A DNA stretch of 64,000 bases from Saccharopolyspora phatthalungensis (GCF_014203395.1 NZ_JACHIW010000001.1:930001-994000), one strand, 5' to 3'. Positions 42,850 to 52,778 are shown, numbered from the stretch's first letter. The notes: generated from the sequence alone by a model not told the origin. Translations and numbers: made by a program.

Positions 42850-44982
42850 CGAAGAATCCGCTCGATCGTCTGAAAAACCTGCGTCACCAGGCGTTTCAGG
42901 GCCACCGCGGTGCTCGCGCTGAATCAGCGCGAGCACGTCGGAGCCGAACTTCTGCACCTTCGACGCGCCGATCCCCGAGATGCCGACCAGAGCGCTCACG
43001 TCGGACGGCCGCTGCTCGGCGAGCGCGGTCAGCGTCGCGTCGGTGAACACGACATAGGCGGGGACCTTCAGCTGTCGGGCGCGCTCGCTGCGCCACGCCT
43101 TCAGCCGCGACAGCAGGTCCTCGTCCACATCGGAGGGACAGTCGGCGCAACGGCCGAGCTTGATGTCCATTGTGCCCGCGAGCGTGGCGTTGCATATGCG
43201 GCAACGCGGTTTCTCGGGCTTCGCCGGCCGAGACAGCAGCTCGCGCTGCTTGACCTTGTTCGGCAGCGCCGCCGGGTGCTCATCGGGCACCAGGCCGTAT
43301 AGGAAGCGACTGCGCCTGCGGTAGCGGCGACCGCCGGCGCGCGCCAGCGCCCACGACAGGCAGAGGTGCTCGCGTGCGCGGGTGGCCCCGACGTAGAGCA
43401 GGCGTCGTTCTTCCTCGACGGCGGCGTCGGTGTCGGCGTGCTGGATCGGCAGGGTTCCTTCGACCAGACCCACCAGGAACACCGCATCCCATTCGAGGCC
43501 CTTGGCCGCGTGCAGCGAGGCAAGGGTGACGCCCTCGACGGTCGGCGGGTGCTGGGCCTCGGCGCGGGCGTCCAGTTCGGCGACATAGCGTGCCAGGTCC
43601 GCGTCGGGCGCCGTGGCGGCGAGTTCTTCGGCGAGCTCCACCAACGCGATCAGCGACTCCCACCGCTCGCGGGCGGCGCCGCCGGCAGGCGGCTCGTCGG
43701 TCAGCCCGACCTCGCGGAGCGCGGCGCGCACGGTCGCGGGCAGGTCTTCGTCATTGCCGCCGTAGGCGACCGCGGCGCGCAGCGTCACCATTGCCTGGCG
43801 CACCTCGGCGCGCGCGAAGAACCGCTCGCCGCCGCGCACCTGGTAAGGGATCTCGGCGTCGGACAGGGCCTTCTCGTAGACCTCCGACTGCGCGTTGACC
43901 CGGAACAGCACGGCCATCTCCGATAGCGCGACACCCCGCTTGGCCAGTTGCGCGATTCTGCGCGCGATCGCGTCGGCCTCTTCGGTCTCGTCGTCGTACT
44001 CGGCGAAGTCCGGGCGCGGGCCGTCCGGGCGCTGCCCGACCAGCTTCAGCCGCGTGCCGGCCGGCCGCTCCCGCGCGGCTCCGATGACCTGGTTCGCCAA
44101 GCCGACCACCTGCGGCGTGGACCGGTAGTCCCGCTCCAACCGCACCAGGGTGGCATCCGGGTACTTGTGCGGAAAGCCGATCAGCCACTTCGGCGAGGCG
44201 CCCGCGAACGAGTAGATCGTCTGGTTCGCGTCGCCCACCACGGTGAGGTCGTCTCGGTTGCCCAGCCAGCCGTCGAGCACCCGCTGTTGCAGCGGATTGA
44301 CGTCCTGGTACTCGTCCACGACGAACGACCGGTACCGGCTGCGGAACTCCTCGGCGATCTCGGGCTGTTCCTCCAGGATCGCCGCGATGTGCAGCAGCAA
44401 ATCGTCGAAATCCAGGGCCTGCGCCCGGTTCTTGAGCTGCTCGTAGGCCGCGAATGCCTTGCTGAGCTGCTCCGGCAGCACCGGGACGTCGCGGTCGGCG
44501 GCGGCCGCGGCGGCCGGATACTGCTCGGGGCCGATCAGCGACGACTTGGCCCACTCGATCTCGCCGGCGAGGTCCCGGACGTCCTCTCGCTCGGTGGACA
44601 GCCCGACCTTGTTCGCGGCCTGTACGACCAGTCGGAACTTGTTGTCCGTCAGCTGCCACATCTGCGTTTCGTGCACCCGTGGCCAGAAGTAGCGCAGTTG
44701 CCGGAAGGCCGCCGCGTGGAAGGTCTGCGCCTGCACGCCCGCCGCGCCGAGCGCACGCAGCCGAGTGCGCATCTCCCCCGCCGCCCGAGCAGTGAACGTC
44801 ACCGCGAGCACCTGTTGCGGCGCAACGAGTCCGCGTTGGACGAGATAGGCGATCCGATGGGTGATCGTGCGGGTTTTGCCGGTGCCCGCGCCCGCCAGCA
44901 CGCACACCGGTCCGCGTGGTGCGATGACCGCCTGCCGCTGCTCTGGGTCCAGACCTTCCAGGAGTCGCGGCTGATCGGTCAT
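42814..44982 (-). CDS. uvrD2: ATP-dependent DNA helicase UvrD2
   Basis: A 722-residue SF1A helicase. Walker A is [14 protein letters not shown], motif [15 protein letters not shown], motif [18 protein letters not shown], motif [21 protein letters not shown] and motif [15 protein letters not shown]. It then has the UvrD2-specific tetracysteine module (CRIC...CADC) and a C-terminal HRDC domain ([20 protein letters not shown], then [20 protein letters not shown]). It unwinds DNA 3' to 5' in repair. Start: ATG 44982 ([12 protein letters not shown]) or 44991. The whiB7 promoter overlaps its 3' end, as the gene order in mycobacteria predicts. Confidence 0.94.
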   Translation of the reverse strand: MTDQPRLLEGLDPEQRQAVIAPRGPVCVLAGAGTGKTRTITHRIAYLVQRGLVAPQQVLAVTFTARAAGEMRTRLRALGAAGVQAQTFHAAAFRQLRYFWPRVHETQMWQLTDNKFRLVVQAANKVGLSTEREDVRDLAGEIEWAKSSLIGPEQYPAAAAAADRDVPVLPEQLSKAFAAYEQLKNRAQALDFDDLLLHIAAILEEQPEIAEEFRSRYRSFVVDEYQDVNPLQQRVLDGWLGNRDDLTVVGDANQTIYSFAGASPKWLIGFPHKYPDATLVRLERDYRSTPQVVGLANQVIGAARERPAGTRLKLVGQRPDGPRPDFAEYDDETEEADAIARRIAQLAKRGVALSEMAVLFRVNAQSEVYEKALSDAEIPYQVRGGERFFARAEVRQAMVTLRAAVAYGGNDEDLPATVRAALREVGLTDEPPAGGAARERWESLIALVELAEELAATAPDADLARYVAELDARAEAQHPPTVEGVTLASLHAAKGLEWDAVFLVGLVEGTLPIQHADTDAAVEEERRLLYVGATRAREHLCLSWALARAGGRRYRRRSRFLYGLVPDEHPAALPNKVKQRELLSRPAKPEKPRCRICNATLAGTMDIKLGRCADCPSDVDEDLLSRLKAWRSERARQLKVPAYVVFTDATLTALAEQRPSDVSALVGISGIGASKVQKFGSDVLALIQREHRGGPETPGDAGFSDDRADSSKNTLRSARRSQ

Positions 44983-45236
44983 GCCCGGCATCTTCGCAGA
45001 CCCATTCCCCGTTCGGGGCCACACCCCAACTCCGCGCCCGCGTGTCGGAACGACGCAGCACACGATTCGTACCCACTTCCGGGTCAGGATCAGGCCGTCC
45101 CGCAGGCATGAAAATCACCATCGACCACGGCATCGACCTGCGAAGACCGGGTACGCGCCGCCGAGATCACCCGTACTTGCCTTGCGGGCTTCGGGGCGGC
45201 CGCAGATGATCAGGCGAGAGGTCGGGAGGGCCAGCC

Positions 45237-45560
45237 ATGACAATCCCGTGGAACGAAGTCCGGGAGCGCCTGGGAATCACCCCGGAGCAGCAGGAACTGG
45301 GACGTCGGATCACCGAGGCTTACGTCACCGGGCACCGGTTGGCCGAGCTGCGGAAAACGGCGCAGGTCACCCAGGTTGAGCTGGCTCGGCGGATGGGCAT
45401 CGGGCAACCTCGGGTGAGCTCCATCGAACGCGGCGACATCGAGGCGCTCACCGTGGCCAGCCTGCGCTCGTACGTGGCGGCGCTCGGCGGAACGGTGCAG
45501 CTCGTGGCACGCTTCGGCGACACCGAAATCAAGCTGCGAGTGGCCGAATCCGCTGTGTGA
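45237..45560 (+). CDS. XRE family helix-turn-helix regulator
   Basis: A 107-residue Cro/C1-type regulator. The HTH is AELRKTAQVTQVELARRMGI with GQPRVSSIERGDIEALTVAS, and the family C-terminus SLRSYVAALGGTVQLVARFG is typical of HigA-like antitoxins. GGGAGGGCC precedes the ATG. The expected upstream toxin is missing: 45,108-45,209 has only a 33-codon frame with no recognisable toxin. It may be an orphan antitoxin or a solitary regulator. Confidence 0.82.
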   Translation: MTIPWNEVRERLGITPEQQELGRRITEAYVTGHRLAELRKTAQVTQVELARRMGIGQPRVSSIERGDIEALTVASLRSYVAALGGTVQLVARFGDTEIKLRVAESAV

Positions 45561-45652
45561 GCCCGCCATCCGCAGGCGGTCGCGGAAATCTCATCCGGGC
45601 TTCCGGCACCGAGGAGCCGGGCGGGATCACATCCCGGCCGGCTCCTCGCGCG

Positions 45653-46579
45653 TCAGCCCCGCCAGGTCGCCCAGCCTCTGATCATGCGGGAGGCGATGGA
45701 CACCCCTGGTGGGAGCCGTAGCCCGTCGACCGCGGCGCCCTCGGACTCCAGGGCCGCCCGAACCGTGTCGCGATGCACCCAGCGGGCGTCCTCGATCTCC
45801 CCGTCGGCGGGGATCAACGGCGCGGACCGGTCCGCGAGCGCGGCGAAGCCCAGCATCAACGACCGGGGGAACGGCCAGGGCTGGCTGCCGAGGTACCGGA
45901 CATCCGAGGCCGCGACCCCGACCTCCTCGGCGACTTCGCGCTCGACGCACGCCTCCAGTGACTCACCGACCTCGACGAAACCGGCCAGCACCGAGTACCG
46001 ATCCGGCGGCCAGATCGGCTGGCGCGCCAACAGGACGTGGTCCGCACCGTCGTGCACCAGGCAGATCACCGCTGGGTCGGTGCGCGGGTACTCCTCACGG
46101 TCGCAGCCCGTGCAACGCCGCGCCCACCCGGCGCGGACCCGCGTGGTCGCCGCCCCGCACACCGCGCAGTAACGGGCGTTGTCGTGCCAGCCGAGCAGAC
46201 CGACGGCCGTGGTGAGCAGTCCGGCGTCGGTGTCGTTGAGCAGACCGCCGCTGGCGCGCAGGTCCCGCCAGCCGTCCTGGGCGCCGTCGTGCTCGCTGCG
46301 CAGCGCCCAATAGCTGATTCCGCGCTCGACGCCGAGCAGGATGGCGTTCGGGGCCGGACGTTCCCCGAAGTCGGACGCCGGATGCACTACCAACCGCGAG
46401 TCAGCATCGATCTGAGTGCGCCCCTTTGCGTCCACCAGCACGACGCGTCCGGTCGACCAGAGTTCGGCGCCGCCATCCGGGGTGTCCCGCAGCATCTCCC
46501 TTCGGTCCACAGTGGACCGGGAGAGCAAGGGGGCGGAGTCCAGCTGGAAACCCGCGCCGGCGAACACGTCGGAGGTCAT
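45653..46579 (-). CDS. nudC: NAD(+) diphosphatase NudC
   Basis: A 308-residue NudC. A zinc ribbon with two CxxC pairs (YCAVCGA and RRCTGCDREEYPRTDPAVIC) precedes the Nudix box GFVEVGESLEACVEREVAEE-VG. It is followed by the NudC-specific SQPWPFPRSLMLGF motif. It hydrolyses NAD(H) to NMN(H) and AMP and can remove NAD caps from RNA. It lies between uvrD2 and the M16 proteases, close to its mycobacterial position (Rv3199c). Confidence 0.94.
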   Translation of the reverse strand: MTSDVFAGAGFQLDSAPLLSRSTVDRREMLRDTPDGGAELWSTGRVVLVDAKGRTQIDADSRLVVHPASDFGERPAPNAILLGVERGISYWALRSEHDGAQDGWRDLRASGGLLNDTDAGLLTTAVGLLGWHDNARYCAVCGAATTRVRAGWARRCTGCDREEYPRTDPAVICLVHDGADHVLLARQPIWPPDRYSVLAGFVEVGESLEACVEREVAEEVGVAASDVRYLGSQPWPFPRSLMLGFAALADRSAPLIPADGEIEDARWVHRDTVRAALESEGAAVDGLRLPPGVSIASRMIRGWATWRG

Positions 46580-46604
46580 TTGCCCGCCCCACCGTCTAAC
46601 CGGA

Positions 46605-47972
46605 TCACGACAGCACCACGCCCCCGAGCAACAGCAGCTCGTCGGCGAGCTTGTCCGCGTCGCCGACGACCACGCCCGTGAACGCGGTCGGGGCGAACAG
46701 CCGCGCTGCCTCGGCCACCTGCTCGGCAGTGATCGCCCGCAACCGCTCCGGGTGCGCGAAGAGCCAGTCGTGCCCGAGCCCGGCAGCGGCCAGCGCCATG
46801 AGCGTGGACGCCATCCCGGACTGCGAGGCGGTGGAGGTCAGCAGGCTGCCGATGGCATACTGCCGGGCCGACTCGACCTCCGACTCGGTCGGCGGCACCA
46901 GTGCCAACCGGGCCAGCTCGTACCGGGTCTCCAGCAGCGCGGCCGCCGTGACCTCGCTCGCGGTGTCGGCGTCGACGAGGACCGTGCCGTTGCCCCGGGT
47001 GAACTCGAACGACGAGTGCGCGCTGTAGGTGTAGCCCTTGTCCTCGCGGATGTTCTCGACCAGCCGCGACGAGAAATAGCCGCCGAAGACGAGGTTCGCG
47101 ATCTGCAGCGCCGGGTACTGCGGGTCGGTGCGCGCCAGCGCCTGCGCGGAGAATCGCAGCTGCGACTGCACCGCACCGGGCCGGTGCACCAGCCGGACGT
47201 CGCCACCGCGCACCGCGGGCAGCGACGGCAGTTCCCGCGCGCTGTCCTCGGAGTGCCAGTCGGTCAGGATGCGTGCGACGCCGGCCACCGCCTGGTCCGG
47301 GTCGATGTCGCCGACCAGGACCAGCACCGAACCACGCGGCAGCACGGCTTCGCGGTGCAGGATGCGGACTTCCTCGGCGGTGACCGAGGCGACGTCGTCG
47401 GCCTGCGGCACCTCGCGGACGAACGGGTGGTCGCCGTAGCGGTGCCGCTGCAGCTCCTCTCGCGCGATGACCCGCGGCTGCGAGCGCGCGACGGTGATCC
47501 GCTCAACCAGCCGAGCTCGCTCCCCCTCGACCTCCTCGTCGCGGTACACCGCGCCGGTCAGCGCGTCGGCGAGCACATCGAGCAGGGTGTCCAGCCCGCT
47601 GGCCAGTGCGTCGCCGGTGATGCTGAGCCGTTCCGGGTCGACGATCGTGTTCAGGGCACCGCCCACCGCGGCCAGATCGGTGTCCACCTGGACGCGGTTG
47701 CGGCGCTCGGTGCCGGTCAGCAGCGTCTCGGCCAGCAACTCGGCGCGGGCCGGGTGCTTCGGGGCCTCATCGGCGAACGGAATCCGCAGGCGCAGCTCGA
47801 CCATCGGGACCACGCCGTGCCGAACGGCGATCACCCGCAGCCCGTTGTCCAACACGGTGTCCACAGTGGCCGATGGGCGGCCGGGACGGGGCTCGCCGAG
47901 CGGCGGCAGCGGCCGCGGGCCGAGCTCGGTGCGGCCGATTTCCTCGGCGCTGCGGTGCGTTGCGCGGGTCAT
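46605..47972 (-). CDS. M16 family peptidase-like protein, non-catalytic partner
   Basis: A 455-residue M16 protein. The position of the HxxEH zinc motif is replaced by HPARAELLAETLL, so it cannot bind the metal. It keeps the substrate-binding R/Y region (LVENIREDKGYTYSAHSSFE) of the C-terminal half. This matches the inactive subunit of two-gene M16B proteases. The ATG overlaps the upstream catalytic gene by 4 bp, so both are made together and probably form a heterodimer in or near the envelope. Confidence 0.88.
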   Translation of the reverse strand: MTRATHRSAEEIGRTELGPRPLPPLGEPRPGRPSATVDTVLDNGLRVIAVRHGVVPMVELRLRIPFADEAPKHPARAELLAETLLTGTERRNRVQVDTDLAAVGGALNTIVDPERLSITGDALASGLDTLLDVLADALTGAVYRDEEVEGERARLVERITVARSQPRVIAREELQRHRYGDHPFVREVPQADDVASVTAEEVRILHREAVLPRGSVLVLVGDIDPDQAVAGVARILTDWHSEDSARELPSLPAVRGGDVRLVHRPGAVQSQLRFSAQALARTDPQYPALQIANLVFGGYFSSRLVENIREDKGYTYSAHSSFEFTRGNGTVLVDADTASEVTAAALLETRYELARLALVPPTESEVESARQYAIGSLLTSTASQSGMASTLMALAAAGLGHDWLFAHPERLRAITAEQVAEAARLFAPTAFTGVVVGDADKLADELLLLGGVVLS

Positions 47973-49297
47973 GCCGCACCTCCTGTAGCGTTCTCGTCGC
48001 CCACCGGTTCGATCTCCAGAACCGCACGCGCGTCGGACCGCAGGGCCTTGGCGGCCGATGCGACGTCCTCCGCGCGGACCTCACCGATCCGCTGCGGCAG
48101 CTCGGAGATCAGCTCGGCGCGGCCGTGCAGCAGCTCGGCGCCGCCCAGGTCGAGGGTCCGGGAAACCACCCGGTCGTGCTCCCGGTACAGGCTGGCGGCC
48201 CAGCGGGCCGTGACGCGGGACAGCTCGTCCGCGCTCGGACCGTCGGTGGCCAGCTTCTCCAGTTCCTCGTCCAACGCCCCGACCACCCGGTCGAGCCCGA
48301 CCTCCGGGGTGTGGATCGCGGTGATGTTGAAGGTGTCCGGGTCACGGGCGTCCAGCGGAGAACCCATCAGTCCGCAACCGGCGTGCACGTCTACCACCAG
48401 CGCGTCCTGGTAGACCAGGCGCTGCTGCAGGCGGGAGGCGTCGCCGTCGGACAGGACGGCCGCGAGCACGACGTTCGCCAGGTAGGCGTCGAGCTCGCCG
48501 ACCGGGTCGGGCAGGCGGTAGCCCAGTGCGACAGCGGGCAGCGGTGCGTGCGGGTCGGCGTGCCGGCCGCGCAGCTCGCCGGACGGGAAGGGCTCGGCGA
48601 AGGACGGCCGCTCCGGGACATCGCGCCGCGGCACGTCACCGAAGTGCTTGTTGATCAGGTCGATGGTCCGCTCGACGTCAATATCACCGGCGACGGTCAG
48701 CACCGCGTTGCCCGGTGCGTAGTAGGTGTCGAAGAACGCTGCGCAGTCGTCGACGGTGGCCTGTTCCAGGTCGGTGAAGTCGCCGTAGCCGTTGTGGGCG
48801 TTGGCGAAGGTCGAGTACAGCACCGGCGGCAGCAGGATCCACGGGAACCCGCCATAGGGGCGGTTGAGGACGTTGAGCCGGATCTCCTCCTTGACCACGT
48901 CCACCTGGTTGCGCAGGTTCTCCTCGGTGATCTTCGGGGCCCGCATCCGGTCCGCCTCGAGGAACAACGCCCGCTCCAGCGCGGCCGAGGGCAGCACCTG
49001 GTAGTAATCGGTGTAGTCCTGATGCGTCGAACCGTTGAAGGTGCCGCCGGAGCCCTGCACGTGCCGGAAGTGCGCGAGTTTCTCAAGGCTCTCGCTGCCT
49101 TGGAACATCAAATGCTCGAAGAGGTGCGCGAAACCGGTGCGTCCTTCCGGTTCGGAGCGAAAGCCCACGTCGTAGTGCACGCTGACACCGACCACAGGGG
49201 CCTGCCCGGACGACGCTTGGCCCGCCGCCGAGTCCGGTGCCAACACCACGCGCAGCCCATTGGGCAAGGTAACGCGATGCAGCTGGGGTTCGACCAT
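47969..49297 (-). CDS. M16 family zinc peptidase, catalytic subunit
   Basis: A 442-residue M16 peptidase. The inverted zinc motif HLFEH is at residues 58-62 (GFAHLFEHLMFQG) and the distal glutamate region is VDVVKEEIRLNV. The second half carries the domain repeat with LVYQDALVVDVHAGCG. It should degrade small unfolded peptides. I chose ATG 49297; upstream residues are Arg-rich. The stop overlaps the start of the inactive paralogue by 4 bp, giving a coupled active/inactive pair. Confidence 0.9.
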   Translation of the reverse strand: MVEPQLHRVTLPNGLRVVLAPDSAAGQASSGQAPVVGVSVHYDVGFRSEPEGRTGFAHLFEHLMFQGSESLEKLAHFRHVQGSGGTFNGSTHQDYTDYYQVLPSAALERALFLEADRMRAPKITEENLRNQVDVVKEEIRLNVLNRPYGGFPWILLPPVLYSTFANAHNGYGDFTDLEQATVDDCAAFFDTYYAPGNAVLTVAGDIDVERTIDLINKHFGDVPRRDVPERPSFAEPFPSGELRGRHADPHAPLPAVALGYRLPDPVGELDAYLANVVLAAVLSDGDASRLQQRLVYQDALVVDVHAGCGLMGSPLDARDPDTFNITAIHTPEVGLDRVVGALDEELEKLATDGPSADELSRVTARWAASLYREHDRVVSRTLDLGGAELLHGRAELISELPQRIGEVRAEDVASAAKALRSDARAVLEIEPVGDENATGGAA

Positions 49298-49539
49298 GCC
49301 ATGCAGCCTACGTGCGAGCCGTCGACCTGCGCGTGCCCCCTTCGCTACTCTTCGGCGCGTTGTAGTGGCCCAGCGTGATTCAGGGCTCGGAGCCAGTCGC
49401 ACCGCCCGGATCGAAGTTCGCCCAAGAGTGTGACAGCCAGCGCCTGTGGAGGGCTATCGCGATCCCCCCGGGCCACCAGGCTTTGACCAGGGAAACGGTA
49501 CCCAGTGCGGGCTAGGCGGCAGAGGCACTCCGGCCCCTG

Positions 49540-50361
49540 TCAGCGGACCTGGGCGATGAGGGAATCGATCTCTGCTCCGATCGTGCGCGCGTCCGCGGGC
49601 AGGAGCGCGAAGACCTGATCACCCGTGCTGCCGCGCTCGATCCGGTTCAGGTAGCGGCCGTCGGGCTCCGGGTTGTCGAACCAGGACACGATCTGCGAGC
49701 GCTTCCGGCGGCCGTACTGGTCACGCACGTTCGCCGCGATCTGGCCGATGCGCTGGTGGGGCGACTTCCCGATCGCCTCGTAGAGCTCCACCTGCCGATC
49801 GCCGCTGCTGCCCCGGTTCGGCGTGGCGGACTGCATCATGCTCGTCTGGCCGAAGTCGTCGGGCTGTTGCTGCTGCACCAGCGAACTCCGCGGGACGCGC
49901 ACCGGCCCGCGGTTGCCCGGCTTGGTGGGCGGCAGCGTGGCCAGCAGGACCTGGGGCAGCGGAACGTTCTCGTGCACCTCGACGGTCAGCATCCCGCCGC
50001 GCTGCGGATCCTCGCTCGGGGTCTGCACCCCGAGGACGACCCGGTTCCCCTCGGTGAACACGGCGAGCGCCCGCCAGCAGTGGTCGGTGCCCACCTGCGG
50101 GAACCACAGCGAGTCGACCCACAGATACGGGGTGGCGAGCGTCTTGAGCGCGGCGACCAGCGGCGGCGCGACCTCGTCGTTGACCACGACCCCCGCGGCC
50201 GTCATTCGCTCCAGCTCGGCCTTCGCGATCCGGCTGAAGTGGTCCGCGGTGTATCCGGCCGAGCGGCTGCTCAGCGGCAAGGTCAGGCTCTCGATCCGCA
50301 GGTACTTGAGGACGACATCCAGGTGCACCGGCTGAAGCTGCCACCGCCCCAACACACTCAC
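49540..50361 (-). CDS. ESX secretion-associated protein, EspG family
   Basis: A 273-residue EspG-like protein. Family features are the N-terminal LDVVLKYLRIESLTLPLSSR, the strand RALAVFTEGNRVVLGVQT, ENVPLPQVLLATLPPTKPGN and the C-terminal QIVSWFDNPEPDGRYL. EspG proteins are cytoplasmic chaperones for PPE-like substrates of type VII secretion. The partner PPE-like gene is directly upstream on the same strand (80-bp gap). No ESX core ATPase is in the window, so secretion would use a machine encoded elsewhere. Confidence 0.85.
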   Translation of the reverse strand: MSVLGRWQLQPVHLDVVLKYLRIESLTLPLSSRSAGYTADHFSRIAKAELERMTAAGVVVNDEVAPPLVAALKTLATPYLWVDSLWFPQVGTDHCWRALAVFTEGNRVVLGVQTPSEDPQRGGMLTVEVHENVPLPQVLLATLPPTKPGNRGPVRVPRSSLVQQQQPDDFGQTSMMQSATPNRGSSGDRQVELYEAIGKSPHQRIGQIAANVRDQYGRRKRSQIVSWFDNPEPDGRYLNRIERGSTGDQVFALLPADARTIGAEIDSLIAQVR

Positions 50362-50441
50362 TGCGTTTCTCCCCTTGTGAATTTGTCCGTTAGCGGACCG
50401 GTGGTGCGGCCGACGACCACCACCACCGGTCAGTCACCGGA

Positions 50442-51809
50442 TCACTCCCCGAGCACCGGCGGCGCGGTCCGGGGCATGTCGTTCATCCAGATGTCGTCCT
50501 GCTCCTCAAGCCAGGACGGGCGCTCGTGCTCCTCGTCCTCGGCGCCGCCCTTCCCGCGTTGACCGGCGCCTCCCATGCCGCCCATCGCGCCGCGGCCGGC
50601 ACCCGCCCCCCGAGCACCGGCCGCACCCGCGCCCGCACCGGCGCCGGCACCGAGACCGCCCGCGCCGGCCCGGCCGCCAGCGCCCATACCGCCCGCACCG
50701 GCGCCGCCACGGCCCAAGCCCCCAGCACCGAGTCCACCGGCCATGCCGCCGACCATCCCGGCACCCGCACCACCGGCACCGGCACCACCGGCACCGAGCC
50801 CAGCGGATCCGCCGCCGGGAAGTCCGAGCCCCGATCCGTCCGGCGTACCGGCCCATTGGCTGCCGGTTCCGGCCGGCGAGGTGTAGTTGCCGCCGAGCCC
50901 GCCAGATCCGATGCCGCCCGATCCGATGCCGCCGGGGTGATCGCCGCCGGGGATCCGGCCCGGGATTCCGCCGCCGCCCGGGATTCCGCCACCGCCGGGG
51001 AGCCCACCACCGCCGGGTCCGCCACCGGGGCCACCGCCGCCCGGGCCGCCACCCCAGTCCGTGCGGTCCGGCGGCGGCACCGGCGGCGGCTCCTTGGTCG
51101 AGCCGTCCGGAGCCTGATACTGCGGCATCTTCGCGTCGACCTGGCTGAGGGTGGGGCTGTAGACCCGGGCCATCGTCTCCTGCGCGGCCTTCTCCGCCTG
51201 CTCCCGCTCCTCCATCTGGCTCAGCGCGTTGATGCCGCTCCCGGCCAAACCGAACGGAACGGCACTAGCCGCGGCCTCGCCCCAGCTGAACCCCTGCGGC
51301 TGCTCGACCATCTTGCTCGCCTGACCGGCGGCCTCGCCCGCGGCGTTGAGATTGTTGCCGGTCATCTCGAAGGCGTCGGCGCTGGCCTTCATCCAGTCGG
51401 ACGCGGGCTTGCCGACCTCCCGGGCCTGATCCGCCGCTTCGCCCTCCCAGCCCTGGTCAACGATGCCGGCGAGGTCCTTGGCGTAGTTCTCGCCGCGCTC
51501 CCGGAGTCCCTTGGCGAGTTTGATCCACGCCTGCGCGACCTCCCCGACCCTGCCTTGGTCGATCGACTCCTGGTTGGTCTTGAAGATCTGCGCATGGGAG
51601 AAGCCGGACCAGTTCACGCACTGGCTGATGGCGGGCGAGTCGTAGCTGGCGACGTTCAGACCGGAATTCTGCTGCGCGAGCTGGGCCTGCTGCTGTTGCG
51701 CTACCTGGGCCGCCTTTTCGTCATGCTTCTTCCGCTCCTCTTCCGCAGCGCTCTCCCAGCCAAAGACCCGGGAACCCGCGTTGTCGAGTGTGCTGAGAAG
51801 TCCCATCAC
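50442..51809 (-). CDS. PPE-like type VII secretion substrate with Gly-rich tail
   Basis: A 455-residue protein. The N-terminal ~220 residues are helical and PPE/WXG-like (CVNWSGFSHAQIFKTNQESI, then AWIKLAKGLRERGENYAKDL, GIVDQGWEGEAADQAREV). A Pro-rich linker leads to a ~190-residue Gly/Ala/Pro repeat region. It ends with an acidic tail, RPSWLEEQDDIWMNDMPRTA, ending PPVLGE. It is probably secreted through an ESX system with help from the EspG-like neighbour. The Gly-rich DNA creates long meaningless open frames on the opposite strand. Related proteins are common in Pseudonocardiaceae. Confidence 0.82.
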   Translation of the reverse strand: MMGLLSTLDNAGSRVFGWESAAEEERKKHDEKAAQVAQQQQAQLAQQNSGLNVASYDSPAISQCVNWSGFSHAQIFKTNQESIDQGRVGEVAQAWIKLAKGLRERGENYAKDLAGIVDQGWEGEAADQAREVGKPASDWMKASADAFEMTGNNLNAAGEAAGQASKMVEQPQGFSWGEAAASAVPFGLAGSGINALSQMEEREQAEKAAQETMARVYSPTLSQVDAKMPQYQAPDGSTKEPPPVPPPDRTDWGGGPGGGGPGGGPGGGGLPGGGGIPGGGGIPGRIPGGDHPGGIGSGGIGSGGLGGNYTSPAGTGSQWAGTPDGSGLGLPGGGSAGLGAGGAGAGGAGAGMVGGMAGGLGAGGLGRGGAGAGGMGAGGRAGAGGLGAGAGAGAGAAGARGAGAGRGAMGGMGGAGQRGKGGAEDEEHERPSWLEEQDDIWMNDMPRTAPPVLGE

Positions 51810-51822
51810 TCCCCCTGTCTAA

Positions 51823-52371
51823 TCACTCTGGAAGTCGCGAAGCCGTTTGATCGGCGATCTTCTTCAGCTCGCCGCACGGGTCTGCCACGGAATCACGCAT
51901 CGCACCGGTGATCTGGTAGAGGACGATCCCGCCACCTGCTGACACGACGTAGTTGCAGACGCCCTGTCCTGTCGCGCCTGCGGTGAGCATCTTCGCCGCC
52001 TCGCGTCCAGCAACCGTGGTGGGCGTGAACTCGTCGAAGCCGCCGCCCTTACCAAGGCTCTGCACTGTCTCTTCCGCGTTCTTCTGCAGACCGATGGTCT
52101 GCTTCTCGCCCGTCCATTCACAGCCCGGCTGGAAGCTGACCTGCGTGAAATCCTTGCTCTGCGTCGAAACGCCGAACGAAGTGAGCTCCTCGGGCTTGAA
52201 GAAGGTGCACGGATTAAAGCCCGCCAGCCCAGAACCCGACGAAGCCGACGTCGGCGCGGAGGACGTCTCCTCGCCACCGCCGGCGCTTGAACCGCCACCC
52301 GTGCACGCGGAGAGCCCGAACAAGGCCAGGCCGGCAGCCGTAGCGATCAGGGACCGGGAAAACGTACTCAC
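51823..52371 (-). CDS. DUF3558 family lipoprotein
   Basis: A 182-residue lipoprotein. A signal peptide (LIATAAGLALFGLSACTGGG) has the lipobox LSAC with the acylated Cys. A Ser/Gly/Thr-rich linker leads to the DUF3558 domain, which begins NPCTFFKPEELTSFGV, with further cysteines in QPGCEWTG, VCNYVV and DPCGELKKIA that could form disulfides. It is anchored outside the membrane. Its start overlaps the upstream small gene by 4 bp, and the PPE-like gene follows after 13 bp. Confidence 0.9.
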   Translation of the reverse strand: MSTFSRSLIATAAGLALFGLSACTGGGSSAGGGEETSSAPTSASSGSGLAGFNPCTFFKPEELTSFGVSTQSKDFTQVSFQPGCEWTGEKQTIGLQKNAEETVQSLGKGGGFDEFTPTTVAGREAAKMLTAGATGQGVCNYVVSAGGGIVLYQITGAMRDSVADPCGELKKIADQTASRLPE

Positions 52372-52778
52372 TGAATACCTCGCCTCAGGTCGTCGGCGTT
52401 CTGTTCGTCGGTGGCACGGTAATCCTTGGCGGCACCGCGGAATGCGTCCGCCTGCTTCTTCAGCTCTTCCTGCATGTCACGGATCAGCTTGAGGACCCCG
52501 GCATCCCCATCAGTCGCCTTGTCCTGGAAGCGCTTCGCGAGTTGCTGACCGTCGGGGTAGTCGCCCAGCCCCTTCACAGTCTGCAAAGCGTTCGCATTCC
52601 GGAGAAGCCCACTAAGCGCTTCGATCTCCTCTTCGCAGCGTTTGGCGGCCTTGTCGGCGACATCGGGGTCCAGCGCTAGCTTGCCCGCGCTGACCTGCTG
52701 ATTCATCCATTGCGTCTGCCCGCTGATCGCCTTCAGCCCTTCCTTGGCTGCGGCGAAACCACCCGCGTCGGTTGCCAT
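52368..52778 (-). CDS. Small helical ESX-cluster protein
   Basis: A 136-residue, almost wholly helical protein starting MATDAGGFAAAKEGLKAISG and ending RATDEQNADDLRRGIQ. The size and heptad-like pattern resemble WXG100-type or EspB-like helper proteins, but no WxG is present. It is the first gene of a four-gene unit (this gene, lipoprotein, PPE-like, EspG-like), and its stop overlaps the lipoprotein start (ATGA). Its role is probably tied to type VII secretion. The ~200 bp upstream should hold the promoter. Confidence 0.75.
   Translation of the reverse strand: MATDAGGFAAAKEGLKAISGQTQWMNQQVSAGKLALDPDVADKAAKRCEEEIEALSGLLRNANALQTVKGLGDYPDGQQLAKRFQDKATDGDAGVLKLIRDMQEELKKQADAFRGAAKDYRATDEQNADDLRRGIQ

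Noticed and set aside
50526..51911. Long plus-strand open frame of about 460 codons opposite the PPE-like gene
   Set aside because: It is the shadow of the Gly/Ala-rich repeat in the minus-strand gene. The product is low-complexity Thr/Ala/Arg/Pro with no domain.
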